A stretch of 64,000 nt of DNA from Tuctoria greenei (lineage: Eukaryota > Streptophyta > Magnoliopsida > Poales > Poaceae), in contig JAYESD010000001.1 of NCBI GenBank assembly GCA_036927565.1, positions 271,881,560 through 271,945,559 on the forward strand, given 5' to 3'. The translations under genes were made by a program, and so were the position numbers. The first letter of the stretch is position 1, and each line of letters starts with the position of its first letter. Below, piece after piece: positions 9,902 through 20,893 of the stretch. The notes under the pieces were generated by a model. The model was not told the origin of the DNA and did no database searches. It saw only the letters and a program-made list of their open reading frames with translations.

Positions 9902-10497
9902 CTGTGACGGTTTCTATGCAAACACGTCGACATTTGCTCGGAGGAAAGTGATGAGCGCGAGTTCCTATTTGTTGTCCAGACCTCCCGATATACGGGCGGT
10001 CTGGGTAACATCAGAACCAATTTAGATGACTTTGATGGGAATGTAGGTGTCATGGATTGGATGCACGCGTGGTGCAGAGGTTGAATCTCAGTGGCGAGGT
10101 CTCGGAGGTTGATCAACTGCTCCTTGTCGGATGCTTCCTCCTACGCTGTTGCAAGCGCGTGGAGTTCTTTCAATGCAGTGACTTCCGTAGTGCGATCCCT
10201 GCAGATCTGGAGAATGCCTGAAGGTGTCGGCATCTTCAACACCAAGTAGTCATAGTGAGTTGCGACCATAAAGCTATACAGGGCAGGCCTGTCTAGGATG
10301 GCGTTGAAGGGTAGGCTGATGTGTGCTACATCGAAGACCAACTTCTTGATACTGTAATTATCCCGAGCCCCGAAGGTCACTAGGAGTGCAATTGATCAGA
10401 GAGGAGAGATAGCTTCTGGTCCTACTCCGGAGAAGGAACATGAGGGGCGAAGGTCTGAGAGTTTGAGCTAGATCTTCACAAAGGCTTCATAGCTGAG
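9902..10497 (-). pseudogene. Tat#1 protease C-terminal half and linker to RT
   Basis: Next to the copia element the minus strand reads on from the protease active site (located at about 20900). It passes through SYEAFVK, a stop, then SFSGVG and, in the segment 10141-10380, TFGARDNYSIKKLVFDVAHI, SLPFNAILDRPALYSFMVAT and YLVLKMPTPSGILQI. These are the standard Tat protease C-terminal motifs (compare Tat#5 at 39100-39180). The piece 9877-10116 is a linker that I cannot assign to a domain. The gene was already broken, or has since decayed, around the copia insertion. Confidence 0.85.
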
Positions 10498-10502
10498 GAG
10501 GT
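10498..10502. repeat. Copia target-site duplication, left copy
   Basis: GAGGT immediately before the TGTAGGATCG LTR terminus; identical to 20889-20893. Confidence 0.95.
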
Positions 10503-12400
10503 TGTAGGATCGAAGAGCACGTGAAAAGCTACCAGAGGGGGGGGGGGGGTGAATGGTAGATTTAAAAATCTTATGCAGCGGAAACAATTAAACCCCAAAC
10601 CCTTTCGGTAGAAAAATGATCTGTTAAAGAAATCGTGTGTGAGACAAATCTAAACGTGTTTCACCGTGACAAAAGTGACAGATATCAGAGAGAATAGAGT
10701 CACGAAGACAACACAAAAAGAATCACTCAAATTCGTCGAGAAAAACTCAAGTTATGATCGAAAGATCAAACACAGGTTAAACCGCCCTACCCGAGGAAAA
10801 ACAGTTCTGGAATGCTGCAAAGAAACTCGTGTAGATCAGAAACCACAAATCCAATGACCGTGAAATTTTTATATATGATATATAATCAAGTTCTGAAGAC
10901 AACCCAAAAAGCATCACGTCAATTGGATCTGTAAAACTCGAGTTATGATAAAACCACCGACGAAAGGTAGTGCTGTCCAGAAACTCGACAAGTAAAACTT
11001 GTCTGGAACAAGTCGGACGAACAAGGCACAAAAATTCCTTCAAACTATGAATTTTATTCAATAGAACACAAGAGGAACAGCCCCAAAGTCGTCTCCTACG
11101 AGCTCTGGGCTCCCTCGCTTATATAACCAGCCCTTAGGCCAACCCAATATCAACTAGGACTCCTATCCTACTCAGATCACGAATCGTAACTTTCCATAAC
11201 TGCTCAAGATTCTTCTATACGCAGATAGAAGCAATATTAAGACTCCCAAACACCTTAGGGACATATCCCACATTCCTAAACAACTCAAATTCGTGACACA
11301 CACGAAATCCTAACATAACCAACTCGATACTTTCCATACCGAGCCATAACCGACTCCGCCGCAGCCGAAGTCATCAACCAGTACGATCCGATCCTTCCAA
11401 CCAGATCTTCCCATCCATAAACCATCTTTGGAACCATGTTGCCACGTCATGCACCGCATGCATACGGGCAAACACCTTCCTTCGACGTCCAGTAATCTTC
11501 ATATGCACCGCCCTTGATTCAATCATCCTGCGCGACCTCCTGATCTGCTCAACCACAGTTCCTCCCGAACTTGGTTGTTGGAACCTCATCTCCTCCCTGA
11601 GACTAGTCCAATGGATCCCGTCACCAGCCATGACTTGAACTCAAGCAACACCTGCACATGAATAAACAACCAATCCATACGAGCCCAAGTCCTCGACTTG
11701 ACTCAAGTTAGTTCCGAACACAACACCTTACGTGAGAACCTCACATAAGCATGTTGCAAAGACCACTGTAACACAATATCATACATATCAACCAAAACGC
11801 ACCAAAAACTTAACAAATGAATACTAATCAATCTTTCCAACAATATAAAGCAAGTAAGAAACATTGCAAATGAAAAGCAGAAGCACTGCAGTCAAGTTCT
11901 GGACCTTGCCAGAGCAACCCAGACCTTGAGCCGGAGCTAACAAAAGCTAGTAGAACCTAGCGCTGGAGCTTACCAAAACTAGTACAATGAATCACCTGCC
12001 GGAGCTTACCAAAACTAGTAGATCCTAGCACCGGAGCTTACCAAAAACTAGTCAAAACTAGTCAACCCAAAACCGGAGCTAGACAGAGTACGTTGGAGTT
12101 TAGCAAAAGCATGCCGGAGCTATCAAATATATGTCGGAGCTATCAAAGACATGCCGGAGCTAAAGATAAAGCTCACCGGAGCTAACCAAAGCTAGTCGGA
12201 CCTTACCAAGAAGTCGGACCTAGCTTCGAACATAACCGGAGCTACCTAAAATAAGTCGAACCTATGGTCGGACCTTGCTATAGCTCGGATCTAGAGTCGG
12301 ACCTTGATAAAAAGGTGTTTTGGTGATATTAAAAACTTTTATCATCAAAACCAAGTGTATTCACTACAAGCCAATGTATTCAGCACACATAGGTCTTACA
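10503..12400 (-). repeat. Copia 3' LTR
   Basis: This LTR is colinear with 18997-20888 and differs at scattered sites; for example, the G run near the left end is 13 long here and 7 in the other copy. Within it lie a TATA box, an 85-codon open frame (11374-11631; also open in the other LTR, start MAGDGIHWTSLREEMRFQQP) of no recognised family, and a block at 11925-12315 of about 17 degenerate CCGGAGCT/TCGGACCT units. Confidence 0.95.
11118..11126 (-). promoter_or_regulatory. TATA box of the copia LTR
   Basis: The minus strand reads TTATATAAG, followed by a CGAGGG-rich stretch. The same box is at 19607-19615 in the 5' LTR, the copy that would drive genomic RNA. Confidence 0.6.
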
Positions 12401-12411
12401 ATCTCTCCCTT
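12401..12411 (-). other. Copia polypurine tract
   Basis: The minus strand reads AAGGGAGAGAT directly before the 3' LTR start TGTAAGACC. This is the expected primer for plus-strand DNA synthesis. Confidence 0.8.
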
Positions 12412-13380
12412 GATGAATGCATTGGCAACACCATTTAAAATCCGAACATTGGCTTATTCACATAAAAGTTTTGAAAACAATTTATCCCCCTTTGTAAATC
12501 AAAAGTAAAATGAGAAGAAAATGAAAATCTCTCCCCCTTTATTATCTCTCCTTATGCACATATTCTCTTTCTCTTCATGCTTATCTCTCCCCCTTTGACA
12601 ATGTATTTAGCAAGTCATGAGCATGTAAACAAATTATCTCTCCCTCTTTAGTTGTTATGAGCATATTATAACATATTCATATAAACAAAGCTCATCCAAG
12701 TCATGCTATCAAGTACTTTACGTTATCACATCAATGAAATACATAAAGTAGTGTAAGCCATGCTAGAGATCATATGTAATTTTCAATTTAAGCAAGTCAT
12801 GATCTCACAAACTTAACTATTTCAAAACCTGAAAACATGACACTTGTTGCTGCATTTTATTATTATTCAAAGCATAAATTTAGATCATATGTTATTTGCA
12901 AGAGATTATATGCGCATCTGCCTTATTCTAACCAACCAAGCCAAGCCTATGTCATTTGACAATCAGAAGCTTAAGGACATGGTTTTAGTCATACATAACT
13001 TCTTCCAAGTTCATATCTAAGTGCAATGACAAGCCATCTCAAAAGAAGAAGTGCGATGCATGCATATTCTCTTGATCTTTTCTCAATTTATATTTGTTCA
13101 TAAAAACTCAACATGTGAGTTGATTACTTGATTAATTCTTTATGATTAAAAGCACTTGTGAACATGTAACAAGTTCAAAACAGCAAGAAAGTTCGACCAT
13201 GACCAATTTTAGTGTAAGTAATTATTCCAATTACTAGACATGGCAAAAACTACAAAATGTATAACACGAGTAATGTAGTAAGAACTTTCAGCATGTAAAA
13301 GGAATCACAAAGTCATATATGTATGAAATACTATGCTCATATTATTTTAATTTCAGATTCACACATAGACTTCCCAAGTT
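12412..13380 (-). other. Copia 3' untranslated region with repeated polypurine tracts
   Basis: There is no credible ORF in this AT-rich stretch between the pol stop and the PPT. On the minus strand several PPT-like purine runs occur (near 12526-12540, 12584-12598 and 12634-12646, forms of AAAGGGGGAGAG). No envelope-like reading frame is visible. Confidence 0.7.
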
Positions 13381-15150
13381 TCAAAAAAACTCCCCCTCAA
13401 TTAAGCCATGAGAATGCATAACCCCTATTTCACTACGAATGTAACAAAAACGAGTGAAATCTAAAGGTTTTGTAAAAATGTCAGCCAATTGTTGTTCGAT
13501 ATCTACATGGTGAAGCACAATGTTTCCATTTTCAACGTTATCTCGGAGAAAGTGATACCTAATATCAATGTGCTTAGTTCTAGAATGTTGCACGGGGTTT
13601 TTGGCAATGCAAATGGCACTAGTGTTATCACAGAATAGTGGAACACTATCTAGATCAACCCCATAGTCCTTAAGTGTTTGAACAATCCAAAGAATTTGTG
13701 AGCAAGCACTAGCAGCAGCTACATATTCAGATTCGGCTGTGGATTGTGCAACTGAATTTTGTTTTCTAGAGGACCAAGCAACAAGAGAATTACCAAGAAA
13801 ATGACAAGCACCGGAAGTACTTTTCCTATCAATCCTACAACCCCCAAAATTAGCATCCGAAAAAGCTTTCAAAGTAACGGTTGAGGAAGAAGGAAGAAAA
13901 ATGCCAAATTCCTGGGTTCCATGTAAGTACCTGAGAATCCTTTTGACGGCTTGACGATGTGAAACACGTGGGGAAGCTTGAAACCGTGCACAAAGACATA
14001 CGCTGAATTGTATGTCCGGTCTTGATGCCGTGAGGTACAAAAGTGATCCGACTATGCTTCTATATTCTTTTTGATCCACGGGTTCACCATCTTCATCAAG
14101 TTCAAGTGTTGTTGCTGTTCCCATTGGTGTCCGAAGAGACTTGCTTTTGTCCATGTTGAAGCGCCTTAGGAGGTCTTTGGTATACTTCGTTTGATGCACA
14201 AAGGTACCCTCCTTGGTTTGCTTGATTTGCAGCCCCAAAAAGTAAGTGAGTTCACCCATCATACTCATTTCAAATTTGGAACTCATCATTGCTGAAAACT
14301 TAGACACAAGATCATGAGAAGCACAACCAAAGATAATATCATCCACATACACTTGAACAAATAATGAGTCATTGCCATGCTTAAGCACAAAAAGAGTTTT
14401 ATCAACCTTGCCCATGGTAAACCCCTGTTCAAGTAAGAATGTTTTTAACCTATCATACCATGCTCTAGGGGCTTGTTTGAGACCGTACAAGGCTTTGGAC
14501 AGTTTGTAAACATGATTAGGAAAATCTGGATTTTCAAAACCAGGTGGTTGTTTGACATAAACCTCCTCATCAATGTAGCCATTAAGAAAAGCACTTTTAA
14601 CATCCATTTGATATAGCTTAAAACCTTTAGATGCTGCAAAAGCTAACAAAATTCTTATGGCTTCTAATCTAGCGACAGGAGCAAAAGTTTCATCAAAATC
14701 TAGACCTTCAACTTGAGTGAAACCTTGAGCAACCAACCTAGCCTTATTCCTAACCACAACCCCATCCTCACTTTGTTTATTTTTATACACACATTTAGTT
14801 CCAATTAAAGTGTGACCTTGAGGTGGAGGTACAAGTTTCCAAACATTATTTCTTTCAAAATTTTCTAACTCTTCTTGCATGGCAATAATCCAAGATTCAT
14901 TAGTGAGAGCGTGTGATATATCTTTGGGTTCAAAAGAAGCAACAAAAGCAGAATGAGCATGAGAGTTTGGATCGCAAAACCTGGACCGTGTGACTCGTTC
15001 GTGCAAGCTTCCAATCATCTGTTGTGGGGGACGACCGTAGGGGAACAGATGTCTCACAAGCTTCTTCTTCATTAGGTTCATTGTAGATTGATGAGCTTGT
15101 GACTTGTGGACAATCAGGACCAGCATAGGTGATAGCCGGAGATTGTTCAA
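13381..15150 (-). CDS. Copia reverse transcriptase-RNase H, open over 589 codons
   Basis: This is the largest intact pol piece of the copia element. Residues about 80-275 hold the copia RT: NNVWKLVPPPQGHTLIGTKC, ARLVAQGFTQVEGLDFDETF, QMDVKSAFLNGYIDEEVYVK with the first catalytic Asp (183), and VQVYVDDIIFG with the Asp pair (270-271). RNase H follows: KAFSDANFGG, VAQSTAESEYVAAASACSQI, PLFCDNTSAICIAKNP and HSRTKHIDIRYHFLRDNVEN. The frame ends at HGLIEGEFF. The first 60 residues are probably out-of-frame sequence overlapping the integrase piece (14930-15150), so the true domain begins within about residues 60-80. It could fold, but cannot be made as part of the full polyprotein without frameshifting. 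Confidence 0.9.
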   Translation of the reverse strand: MNNLRLSPMLVLIVHKSQAHQSTMNLMKKKLVRHLFPYGRPPQQMIGSLHERVTRSRFCDPNSHAHSAFVASFEPKDISHALTNESWIIAMQEELENFERNNVWKLVPPPQGHTLIGTKCVYKNKQSEDGVVVRNKARLVAQGFTQVEGLDFDETFAPVARLEAIRILLAFAASKGFKLYQMDVKSAFLNGYIDEEVYVKQPPGFENPDFPNHVYKLSKALYGLKQAPRAWYDRLKTFLLEQGFTMGKVDKTLFVLKHGNDSLFVQVYVDDIIFGCASHDLVSKFSAMMSSKFEMSMMGELTYFLGLQIKQTKEGTFVHQTKYTKDLLRRFNMDKSKSLRTPMGTATTLELDEDGEPVDQKEYRSIVGSLLYLTASRPDIQFSVCLCARFQASPRVSHRQAVKRILRYLHGTQEFGIFLPSSSTVTLKAFSDANFGGCRIDRKSTSGACHFLGNSLVAWSSRKQNSVAQSTAESEYVAAASACSQILWIVQTLKDYGVDLDSVPLFCDNTSAICIAKNPVQHSRTKHIDIRYHFLRDNVENGNIVLHHVDIEQQLADIFTKPLDFTRFCYIRSEIGVMHSHGLIEGEFF

Positions 15151-16372
15151 TGTCCGGAGCTGGACACGTGTCAGCTTCGGAACTACTAGGCAGTATCACT
15201 GGCTCTTCTTCATCTTCGAAAATACCCTCCCCCTGAGGATACGGATCTGATCCTGCAACACCGGAACTAGTACCTGGGCTAGCTTCATCAAAATACACTT
15301 CACAAGTCTCCACAATTTTGTTAGTGTCAAGTAAAAGCACACGGTAGCCTCTAGTATGAAATGGATAACCAAGAAACATGCCATCAATGGATCTAGGTTC
15401 AAATTTATCAAGGTTACCATGTTTCTTAACAAAGCATTTGCAACCAAAGACCCGAAAGTGTGTAACACTAGGCCTATGTCCAAACCGGAGCTCATATGGT
15501 GTTTTACTTAGCTTAGCATGCAAGAAAACACGATTTGAGACATAACAAGCGGTTGCTAACGCATCAGCCCAAAATTTCCTAGGAGTTTGATATTCATCAA
15601 GCATAGTCCTAGCCATCTCAACTAAGGTTCTTTTCTTTCTTTCTACAACACCGTTTTGTTGAGGTACATATGGGGAAGAAAGTTGATGATCTATTCCATT
15701 TTCAGCACAAAAGTGATCAAAAGATTGATTTTTAAATTCAGTTCCGTTATCACTTCTAATTGCCTTTAAAGATCCTGGGTGATCAATTGATAATCTAAGA
15801 AATAAAATCCTAAAGTGACTAAAAGCTTCATTTTTAGACGCCATAAAGTAAACCCAAGAGTATATAGAATAATCATCAACGATAACAAGAACATACCATT
15901 TACCTCCGAAGGATTGAACACGTGAAGGTCCTAAGGTGTCAAGATGCAAAAGTTGACATGGTTCAGTTGTCATGATCATTGTGAGAGGAGTATGTGAACC
16001 TGCAACCATCTTAGCATGTCTACAAGAAGAGCACACAATTTCTTTGTCCCCTTTAAGCTTAGGCAGCCCACGTATGCGATCAAGAGCACTAACACGCGTT
16101 AGGTGATCAAAGCTTACGTGACCAAGTCTACGATGCCAAAAATATAAGTCCTTTGAATCATTAGCCACTAGACACCTATGCTTGGAGGAAGACATATCAA
16201 AATCAGCTTTAAAAACTCTTCCAAACGGAGACATGTTAAAAATAAGCTCACTATTTGAACCTACAACTTTGCAGCAGTTTTTATTGAAAATAATTTCTAG
16301 ATTTTCATCTAGCAATTGTGCAACAGAAAGCAAGTTGTATTTCAAATTTTTGACAAGTGCCACATCTTTCAA
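14930..16372 (-). CDS. Copia integrase piece, open over 480 codons
   Basis: Integrase inserts the cDNA into chromosomes. The HHCC zinc domain is at residues 80-117 (H80, H85, C114, C117). The catalytic core has Asp145 (LLHLDTLGPS), Asp208 (IRSDNGTEF) and Glu244 (QQNGVVERKK), with exactly 35 residues between the last two, the DD35E spacing. RTMLDEYQTPRKFWADALAT and THFRVFGCKCFVKKHGNLDK follow, with GMFLGYPFHTRGYRV in the copia C-terminal domain. The tail (acidic, Ser/Pro-rich) runs into frame-shifted sequence that overlaps the RT frame. The first Met is a chance start in the protease-integrase linker; the frame upstream is broken at about 16380. Confidence 0.9.
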   Translation of the reverse strand: MKDVALVKNLKYNLLSVAQLLDENLEIIFNKNCCKVVGSNSELIFNMSPFGRVFKADFDMSSSKHRCLVANDSKDLYFWHRRLGHVSFDHLTRVSALDRIRGLPKLKGDKEIVCSSCRHAKMVAGSHTPLTMIMTTEPCQLLHLDTLGPSRVQSFGGKWYVLVIVDDYSIYSWVYFMASKNEAFSHFRILFLRLSIDHPGSLKAIRSDNGTEFKNQSFDHFCAENGIDHQLSSPYVPQQNGVVERKKRTLVEMARTMLDEYQTPRKFWADALATACYVSNRVFLHAKLSKTPYELRFGHRPSVTHFRVFGCKCFVKKHGNLDKFEPRSIDGMFLGYPFHTRGYRVLLLDTNKIVETCEVYFDEASPGTSSGVAGSDPYPQGEGIFEDEEEPVILPSSSEADTCPAPDIEQSPAITYAGPDCPQVTSSSIYNEPNEEEACETSVPLRSSPTTDDWKLARTSHTVQVLRSKLSCSFCFCCFF

Positions 16373-16560
16373 AGTGTAGTGATCACTCTAACCGAACCCT
16401 TAGCAATTATAGGAGTTGAAGAATTATCGGCAAAAGTAGCATTTTCTACACGTGACACAAAAGAGAGAGAGGAGAACCAATCTTTGTTACCGGTCATGTG
16501 ACGTGAGCAACCTGAATCCACAATCCAAATGTTCTCCTTCTTCAAACGTGTAATCTACAT
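16373..16560 (-). pseudogene. Copia protease active-site region
   Basis: On the minus strand the frame reads KKENIWIVDSGCSRHMTGNK, with the D-S-G-C catalytic motif at about 16505-16525, then SSLSFVSRVENATF and GSVRVIT. It loses the frame near 16380, just before the integrase piece. A TAG stop sits just upstream of ITRLKKEN. Position and motif are as expected for the copia aspartic protease. Confidence 0.85.
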
Positions 16561-17330
16561 AAAAGCACAATACGTCGATGACTCAATACTGGGGTTAGTC
16601 AAAAGGCATTTAGGTATCCAGTACTGAGTCACGCGACATGCAGTAGGAAAAACACGCGAAAGCTGAGATAAAATAGCAGGTTTATGAGTCAAAGTTTGAG
16701 GTTTTCTATTCTTAACTCTTTTAGCACAAAAAACAGTAGCTCCGGAGGTAAAAGCAGCAGTTCCAAAAGACAAGGCTGAAGCTCCGGAAGCAAAAGCTGA
16801 AGTTCTGGAGGAAACAACAGAAGGTCCGCGAGCTCTCGGAGCTATCGGAACTATCGGAGCTGCTTTTGCGGATTTCTTACCAGAAGGTCCGGAAGCTACC
16901 TTTTCAAATTACTGACTCACTAAAGCAGGTTGTGTAATTGCATGAAAGTTATAAGATCTAGCAATTTTTCTTTCCTTTTTCTGTTGTTTAGCTAGTCTAT
17001 AACAAAAATCTATGACATGACCATCTCTACCACAGAAGGTACAATGAAATTTAACTTTGTGTTCATGTCTAGATGAGCAAGCAATATTTTTATTTGAAAC
17101 CGAATGAGGCGGCACTCCTGCAGATTTGAAAACCACTCCTTTTTGTTTAGGAACTATTTGAATCAAACCACTTCCTAATGACTTTACAATTTTAGGTGGA
17201 TGTGCCTTAGAATGAGCATGATAATCAAAACCTAAACTAGTTTTATCATTGCATGACTTGGAAGAATTCAGCAGCAAGTTTAGGTTCTTATTCCCATTAC
17301 AAAACCGATCTAATGTCTTATGCATGTCAT
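16561..17330 (-). pseudogene. Copia gag C-terminal region with a second zinc knuckle
   Basis: The segment 16909-17325 contains FHCTFCGRDGHVIDFCYRLA, a C-X2-C-X4-H-X4-C knuckle typical of SIRE-type elements, followed by basic residues. After a TAA the same frame continues as an Ala/Ser/Pro-rich stretch (GPSGKKSAKAAPIVPIAPRA, later ASGASALSFGTAAFTSGA) into the protease. The DNA here is rich in GCTCCGGAAGC-like words. Frames upstream (17379-17975) and downstream do not join cleanly. Confidence 0.75.
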
Positions 17331-17378
17331 AAAGTTTATTGGACAGATCAAGGCAATTTTCACATGAAGTTTTTCCTT

Positions 17379-18296
17379 TTAGTTTGCAATTGGAACAAAA
17401 TTAACTTCATGAGAACGTAAAGCATTGTTCAATATAGAAATTTCATTCATAGCATCTTGCAGTTTTTTATTAAGATCATCACAAATAGAACAATGCAAAT
17501 CAATTGTAGAACAGCTAGCATCTTTCAAGTTTTTATCATTAAGTGCAGCAAGATCTTTGTTCTTTTCAATTTCTTCATCAAGTCTATCTAGAGTGGAGGA
17601 GTGTGCACTTCTTAATATGGACAATTGTTCATATATTAAATCACATGAGGGACATGCATCATCACTAGGAATCAAAGTTTTTAACCGGTTGATTTCAGAT
17701 TCTAGTGATTCAATTTTAGCAGCACTATCCCTAAGCTTTTTGTCCTTTTTCTTAACAATAATAGTTGCACGAGAAATAGCATCACACATTTCATTGCAGG
17801 TATAACATACCTCATCGTCTTCACTGTTGTGTTCTGCATCCTCCTGATTTGATCTTGATCTTGTTTTGCCCGCCATGAAGCATAAGTTGGCCAGATCGTC
17901 ATCATCTTCATCACTTTCAAAGTCTACATCACTTGAACTAAGTTCTTGAAGTGCGGTGATGAAGCTGTTGATCATCTTGCGTCCTATGGTACCTTTCTTC
18001 TTCTTGTTGTTGGAATTTCCAGAAGAGGTCCGGACCTTGCTTTATTTTTCTTCCCGGGTGGTCGGACCTGAAAGGTTAGGGCATTCTGTACGAAAGTGTC
18101 CTGTTTTACCACATTCAAAACAGCGTTGAGGTCCGGAGCTTCCTCTCCTTCTAGTTCTCACATTTTGCAATGCCTTTGAGAATCTAGTAGAGATGAGTGC
18201 CCACTCTTCTTCTGGAAATTCTTCGATCTGCTCCAGGGTTAGTGAGGACAACAAAGCAAGAGTATTGCAAGATGATGATTGGCCGGAGCTAGACAT
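17379..18296 (-). pseudogene. Copia gag middle region with the first zinc knuckle
   Basis: In 18042-18296 the knuckle CFECGKTGHFRTECP (CCHC) lies near residue 57, after a Ser-rich start. A TAA at 18042-18044 interrupts, but the same frame runs on through 17975-17379: INSFITALQELSSSDVDFES, an Asp/Glu-rich stretch, LANLCFMAG, then a long helical coiled-coil-like segment (KKDKKLRDSAAKIESLESEI, DRLDEEIEKNKDLAALNDKN). A long gag with this acidic-LCFMA-coil layout is characteristic of the SIRE group as I recall it. Confidence 0.8.
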
Positions 18297-18343
18297 ATCA
18301 CGTTGTGAAACAAATGCAATTGACCTATTTGGGTTCTTTCGTG

Positions 18344-18934
18344 CTAAGATGTCAAATGAGTTTTTAGTTTAGAATATAGTACATCTAATGTAAGAGAACT
18401 CATGACAGTTGATTCACGAATAGATGTTACTTTCATCTCCCAAATTGACATGTCTAATGCACTAAGAAGTTGCCTAGCATTCTCAGCATCGGAAAAATTA
18501 ACACTGACACTACGTAAGTTGCTGAGAATTTTATTGAACCGAGCAAAGAGGTCATCAATAGACTCACCTGGTTGCATATCAAAACGCATATATTACTTTT
18601 TGAACATATCTTGTTTTACCTCCTTGATTGTGTTGGAGCCTTCATGATAATCACAGAGAGCTCTCCAAACATCGTATGCTGACCGGAGGTGCGCGACACG
18701 ATCAAAGTCGCTTTGAGTGAGTCCTTGGATGATCAAGTTTCGGGCTTTGTTGTTGTTGTCGACGTCCCGTAGGTTTGTGGCCGTGACTTGATCATTAGGT
18801 GGCACTTCATAAGGCTTATACACCTTCTCCCATATTGCAAAGCCTTGTGCCTGGATAAAAGCCTCCATGCGTGCCTTCCAAACCTGAAAATCAATACCAG
18901 CAAACACACAAGGTTTCGCGGAGTACTTCTCCAT
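18344..18934 (-). pseudogene. Copia gag N-terminal domain
   Basis: The start MEKYSAKPCVFAGIDFQVWK is the classic copia-type capsid opening (F-x-G-x-x-F/Y-x-x-W). It is followed by RMEAFIQAQGFAIWEKV, KARNLIIQGLTQSDFDRVAH and SAYDVWRALCDYHEGSNTIK. A TAA stop at 18593-18595 is followed in the same frame by DMQPGESIDDLFARFNKILS and the rest of the UBN2-like domain. Another frameshift occurs near 18350 before the first knuckle region. It begins about 50 bp from the PBS, so the leader is very short. Confidence 0.88.
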
Positions 18935-18982
18935 GATAATTAGTCAAAAACACGTGAAAATCACAAAGATTAGAGCACCGTG

Positions 18983-18994
18983 GCTCTGATACCA
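18983..18994 (-). other. Copia primer-binding site (tRNA-iMet)
   Basis: The minus strand reads TGGTATCAGAGC, complementary to the 3' end of initiator tRNA-Met, two bases from the 5' LTR end. Confidence 0.95.
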
Positions 18995-18996
18995 AT

Positions 18997-20888
18997 TGTA
19001 GGATCGAAGATCACGTGAAAAGCTACCAGAGGGGGGGTGAATGGTAGATTTAAAAATCTTATGCAGCGGAAACAATTAAACCCCAAACCCTTTCGGTAGA
19101 AAAATGATCTGTTAAAGAAATCGTGTGTGAGACTAATATAAGCGTGTTTCACTGTGACAAAAGTGATAGATATCAGAGAGAATAGAGTCACAAAGACAAC
19201 ACAAAAATAATCACTCAAATCCGTCGAGAAAAACTCAAGTTATGATCGAAAGATCAAACACAGGTTAAACTGCCCTACCCAAGGAAAAACAGTTCTGGAA
19301 CGCTGCAAAGAAACTCGTGTAGATCAGAAACCACAAATCTAATGACCGTGCAATTTTGATATATGATAGATAATCAAGTTGTGAAGACAACCCAAAAAGA
19401 ATCACGTCAATTGGATCTGTAAAACTCCAGTTATGATAAAACCACCGACAAAAGGTAGTGCTGTCCAGAAACTCGACGAGTAAAACTTGTCTGGAACAAG
19501 TCGGACGAACAAGGCACAAAAGTTCCTTCAAACTATGAATTTTATTCAATAGAACACAAGAGGAACAGCCCCAAAGTCGTCTCCTACGAGCTCTGGGCTC
19601 CCTTGCTTATATAACCAGCCCTTAGGCCAACCCAATATCAACTAGGACTCCTATCCTACTCAGATCACGAATCGTAACTTTCCATAACTGCTCAAGATTC
19701 TTCTATACACAGATAGAAGCAATATTAAGACTTACAAACACCTTAGGGACGTATCCCACATTCCTAAACAACTCAAATTCGTGACACACACGAAATCCTA
19801 ACATAACCAACTCGATACTTTCCATACCGAGCCATAACCGACTCTGCCGCAGCCGAAGTCATCAACCGGTACGATCCGATCCTTCCAACCAGATCTTCCC
19901 ATCCATAAACCATCTTCGGAACCATGTTGCCATGTCATGCACCGCATGCATACGTGCAAACACCTTCCTTCGACGTCCAGTAACCTTCATATGCACCGCC
20001 CTTGATTCAATCATCCTGCAGGACCTCCTGATCAGCTCAACCAGAGTTCCTCCCGAACTTGGTTGTTGGAACCTCATCTCCTCCCTGAGACTAGTCCAAT
20101 GGATCCCGTCACCAGCCATGACTTGAACTCAAGCAACACCTGCACATGAATAAACAACCAATCCATACGAGCCCAAGTCCTCGACTTGACTCAAGTTACT
20201 TCCGAACACAACACCTTACGTGAGAACCTCACATAAGCATGTTGCAAAGACCACAGTAACATGATATCATCCATATCAACCAAAACGCACCAAAAACTTA
20301 GCAAATGAATACTAAGCAATCTTTCCAACAATGTAAAGCAAGTAAGAAACATTGCAAATGAAAAGCAGAAGCACTGCGGTCAAGTTCCAGACCTTGCCAG
20401 AGCAACCCGGACCTTGAGCCGAAGCTAACAAAAGCTAGTAGAACCTAGCGCCGGAGCTTACCAAAACTAGTACAATGAATCACCTACCGGAGCTTACCAA
20501 AACTAGTAGATCCTAGCACCGGAGCTTACCAAAAACTAGTCAAAACTAGTCAACCCAAAACCGGAGCTAGACAGAGTACGTCGGAGTTTAGCAAAAGCAT
20601 GCCAGAGCTATCAAATATATGTCAGAGCTATCAAAGACATGCCGGAGCTAAAGATAAAGTTCACCGGAGCTAACCAAGGCTAGTTGGACCTTACCAAGAA
20701 GTCGGACCTAGCTTCGGACATAGCCGGAGCTACCTAAAATAAGTCAGACCTATGGTCGGACCTTGCTATAGCTCGGAGCTAGAGTCGGACCTTGATAAAA
20801 AGGTGTTTTGGTGATATTAAAAACTTTCATCATCAAAGCCAAGTGTATTCACTACAAGCCAATGTATTCAGCACACATAGGTCTTACA
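18997..20888 (-). repeat. Copia 5' LTR
   Basis: This copy is 1892 bp, starting TGTAGGATCG and ending GGTCTTACA on the plus strand. It is the partner of 10503-12400, with a TATA box at 19607-19615. The CCGGAGCT-like unit block is at about 20400-20800. Confidence 0.95.
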
Positions 20889-20893
20889 GAGGT
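20889..20893. repeat. Copia target-site duplication, right copy
   Basis: GAGGT immediately after the LTR terminus CTTACA; matches 10498-10502 exactly. Confidence 0.95.

Larger units (their letters stand above)
10503..20888 (-). mobile_element. Complete but decayed Ty1/copia element, SIRE/Maximus type
   Basis: The element is 10,386 bp, with LTRs of 1898 bp (10503-12400) and 1892 bp (18997-20888), TG...CA ends, a tRNA-iMet primer site, a polypurine tract and a perfect 5-bp TSD. Coding order on the minus strand is gag, protease, integrase, RT and RNase H, which is the copia order. Two zinc knuckles in a long gag-like region and the motif LCFMA after an acidic stretch point to SIRE/Maximus; this lineage call is from recall. 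It landed inside the Tat#1 protease, in the codons following VDGGAALNL. Numerous stops and frameshifts make it non-autonomous. Confidence 0.93.

Noticed and set aside
11374..11631. 85-codon ORF conserved in both copia LTRs as a possible gene
   Set aside because: Both LTRs derive from one template at insertion, so conservation proves nothing; no domain is recognisable.
12401..13380. Envelope-like gene expected in some SIRE elements
   Set aside because: No open frame, signal peptide or membrane segment is visible in the space between pol and the 3' LTR.
17425..17805. 126-codon plus-strand ORF inside copia gag
   Set aside because: Complement of the coiled-coil region of gag; a shadow.
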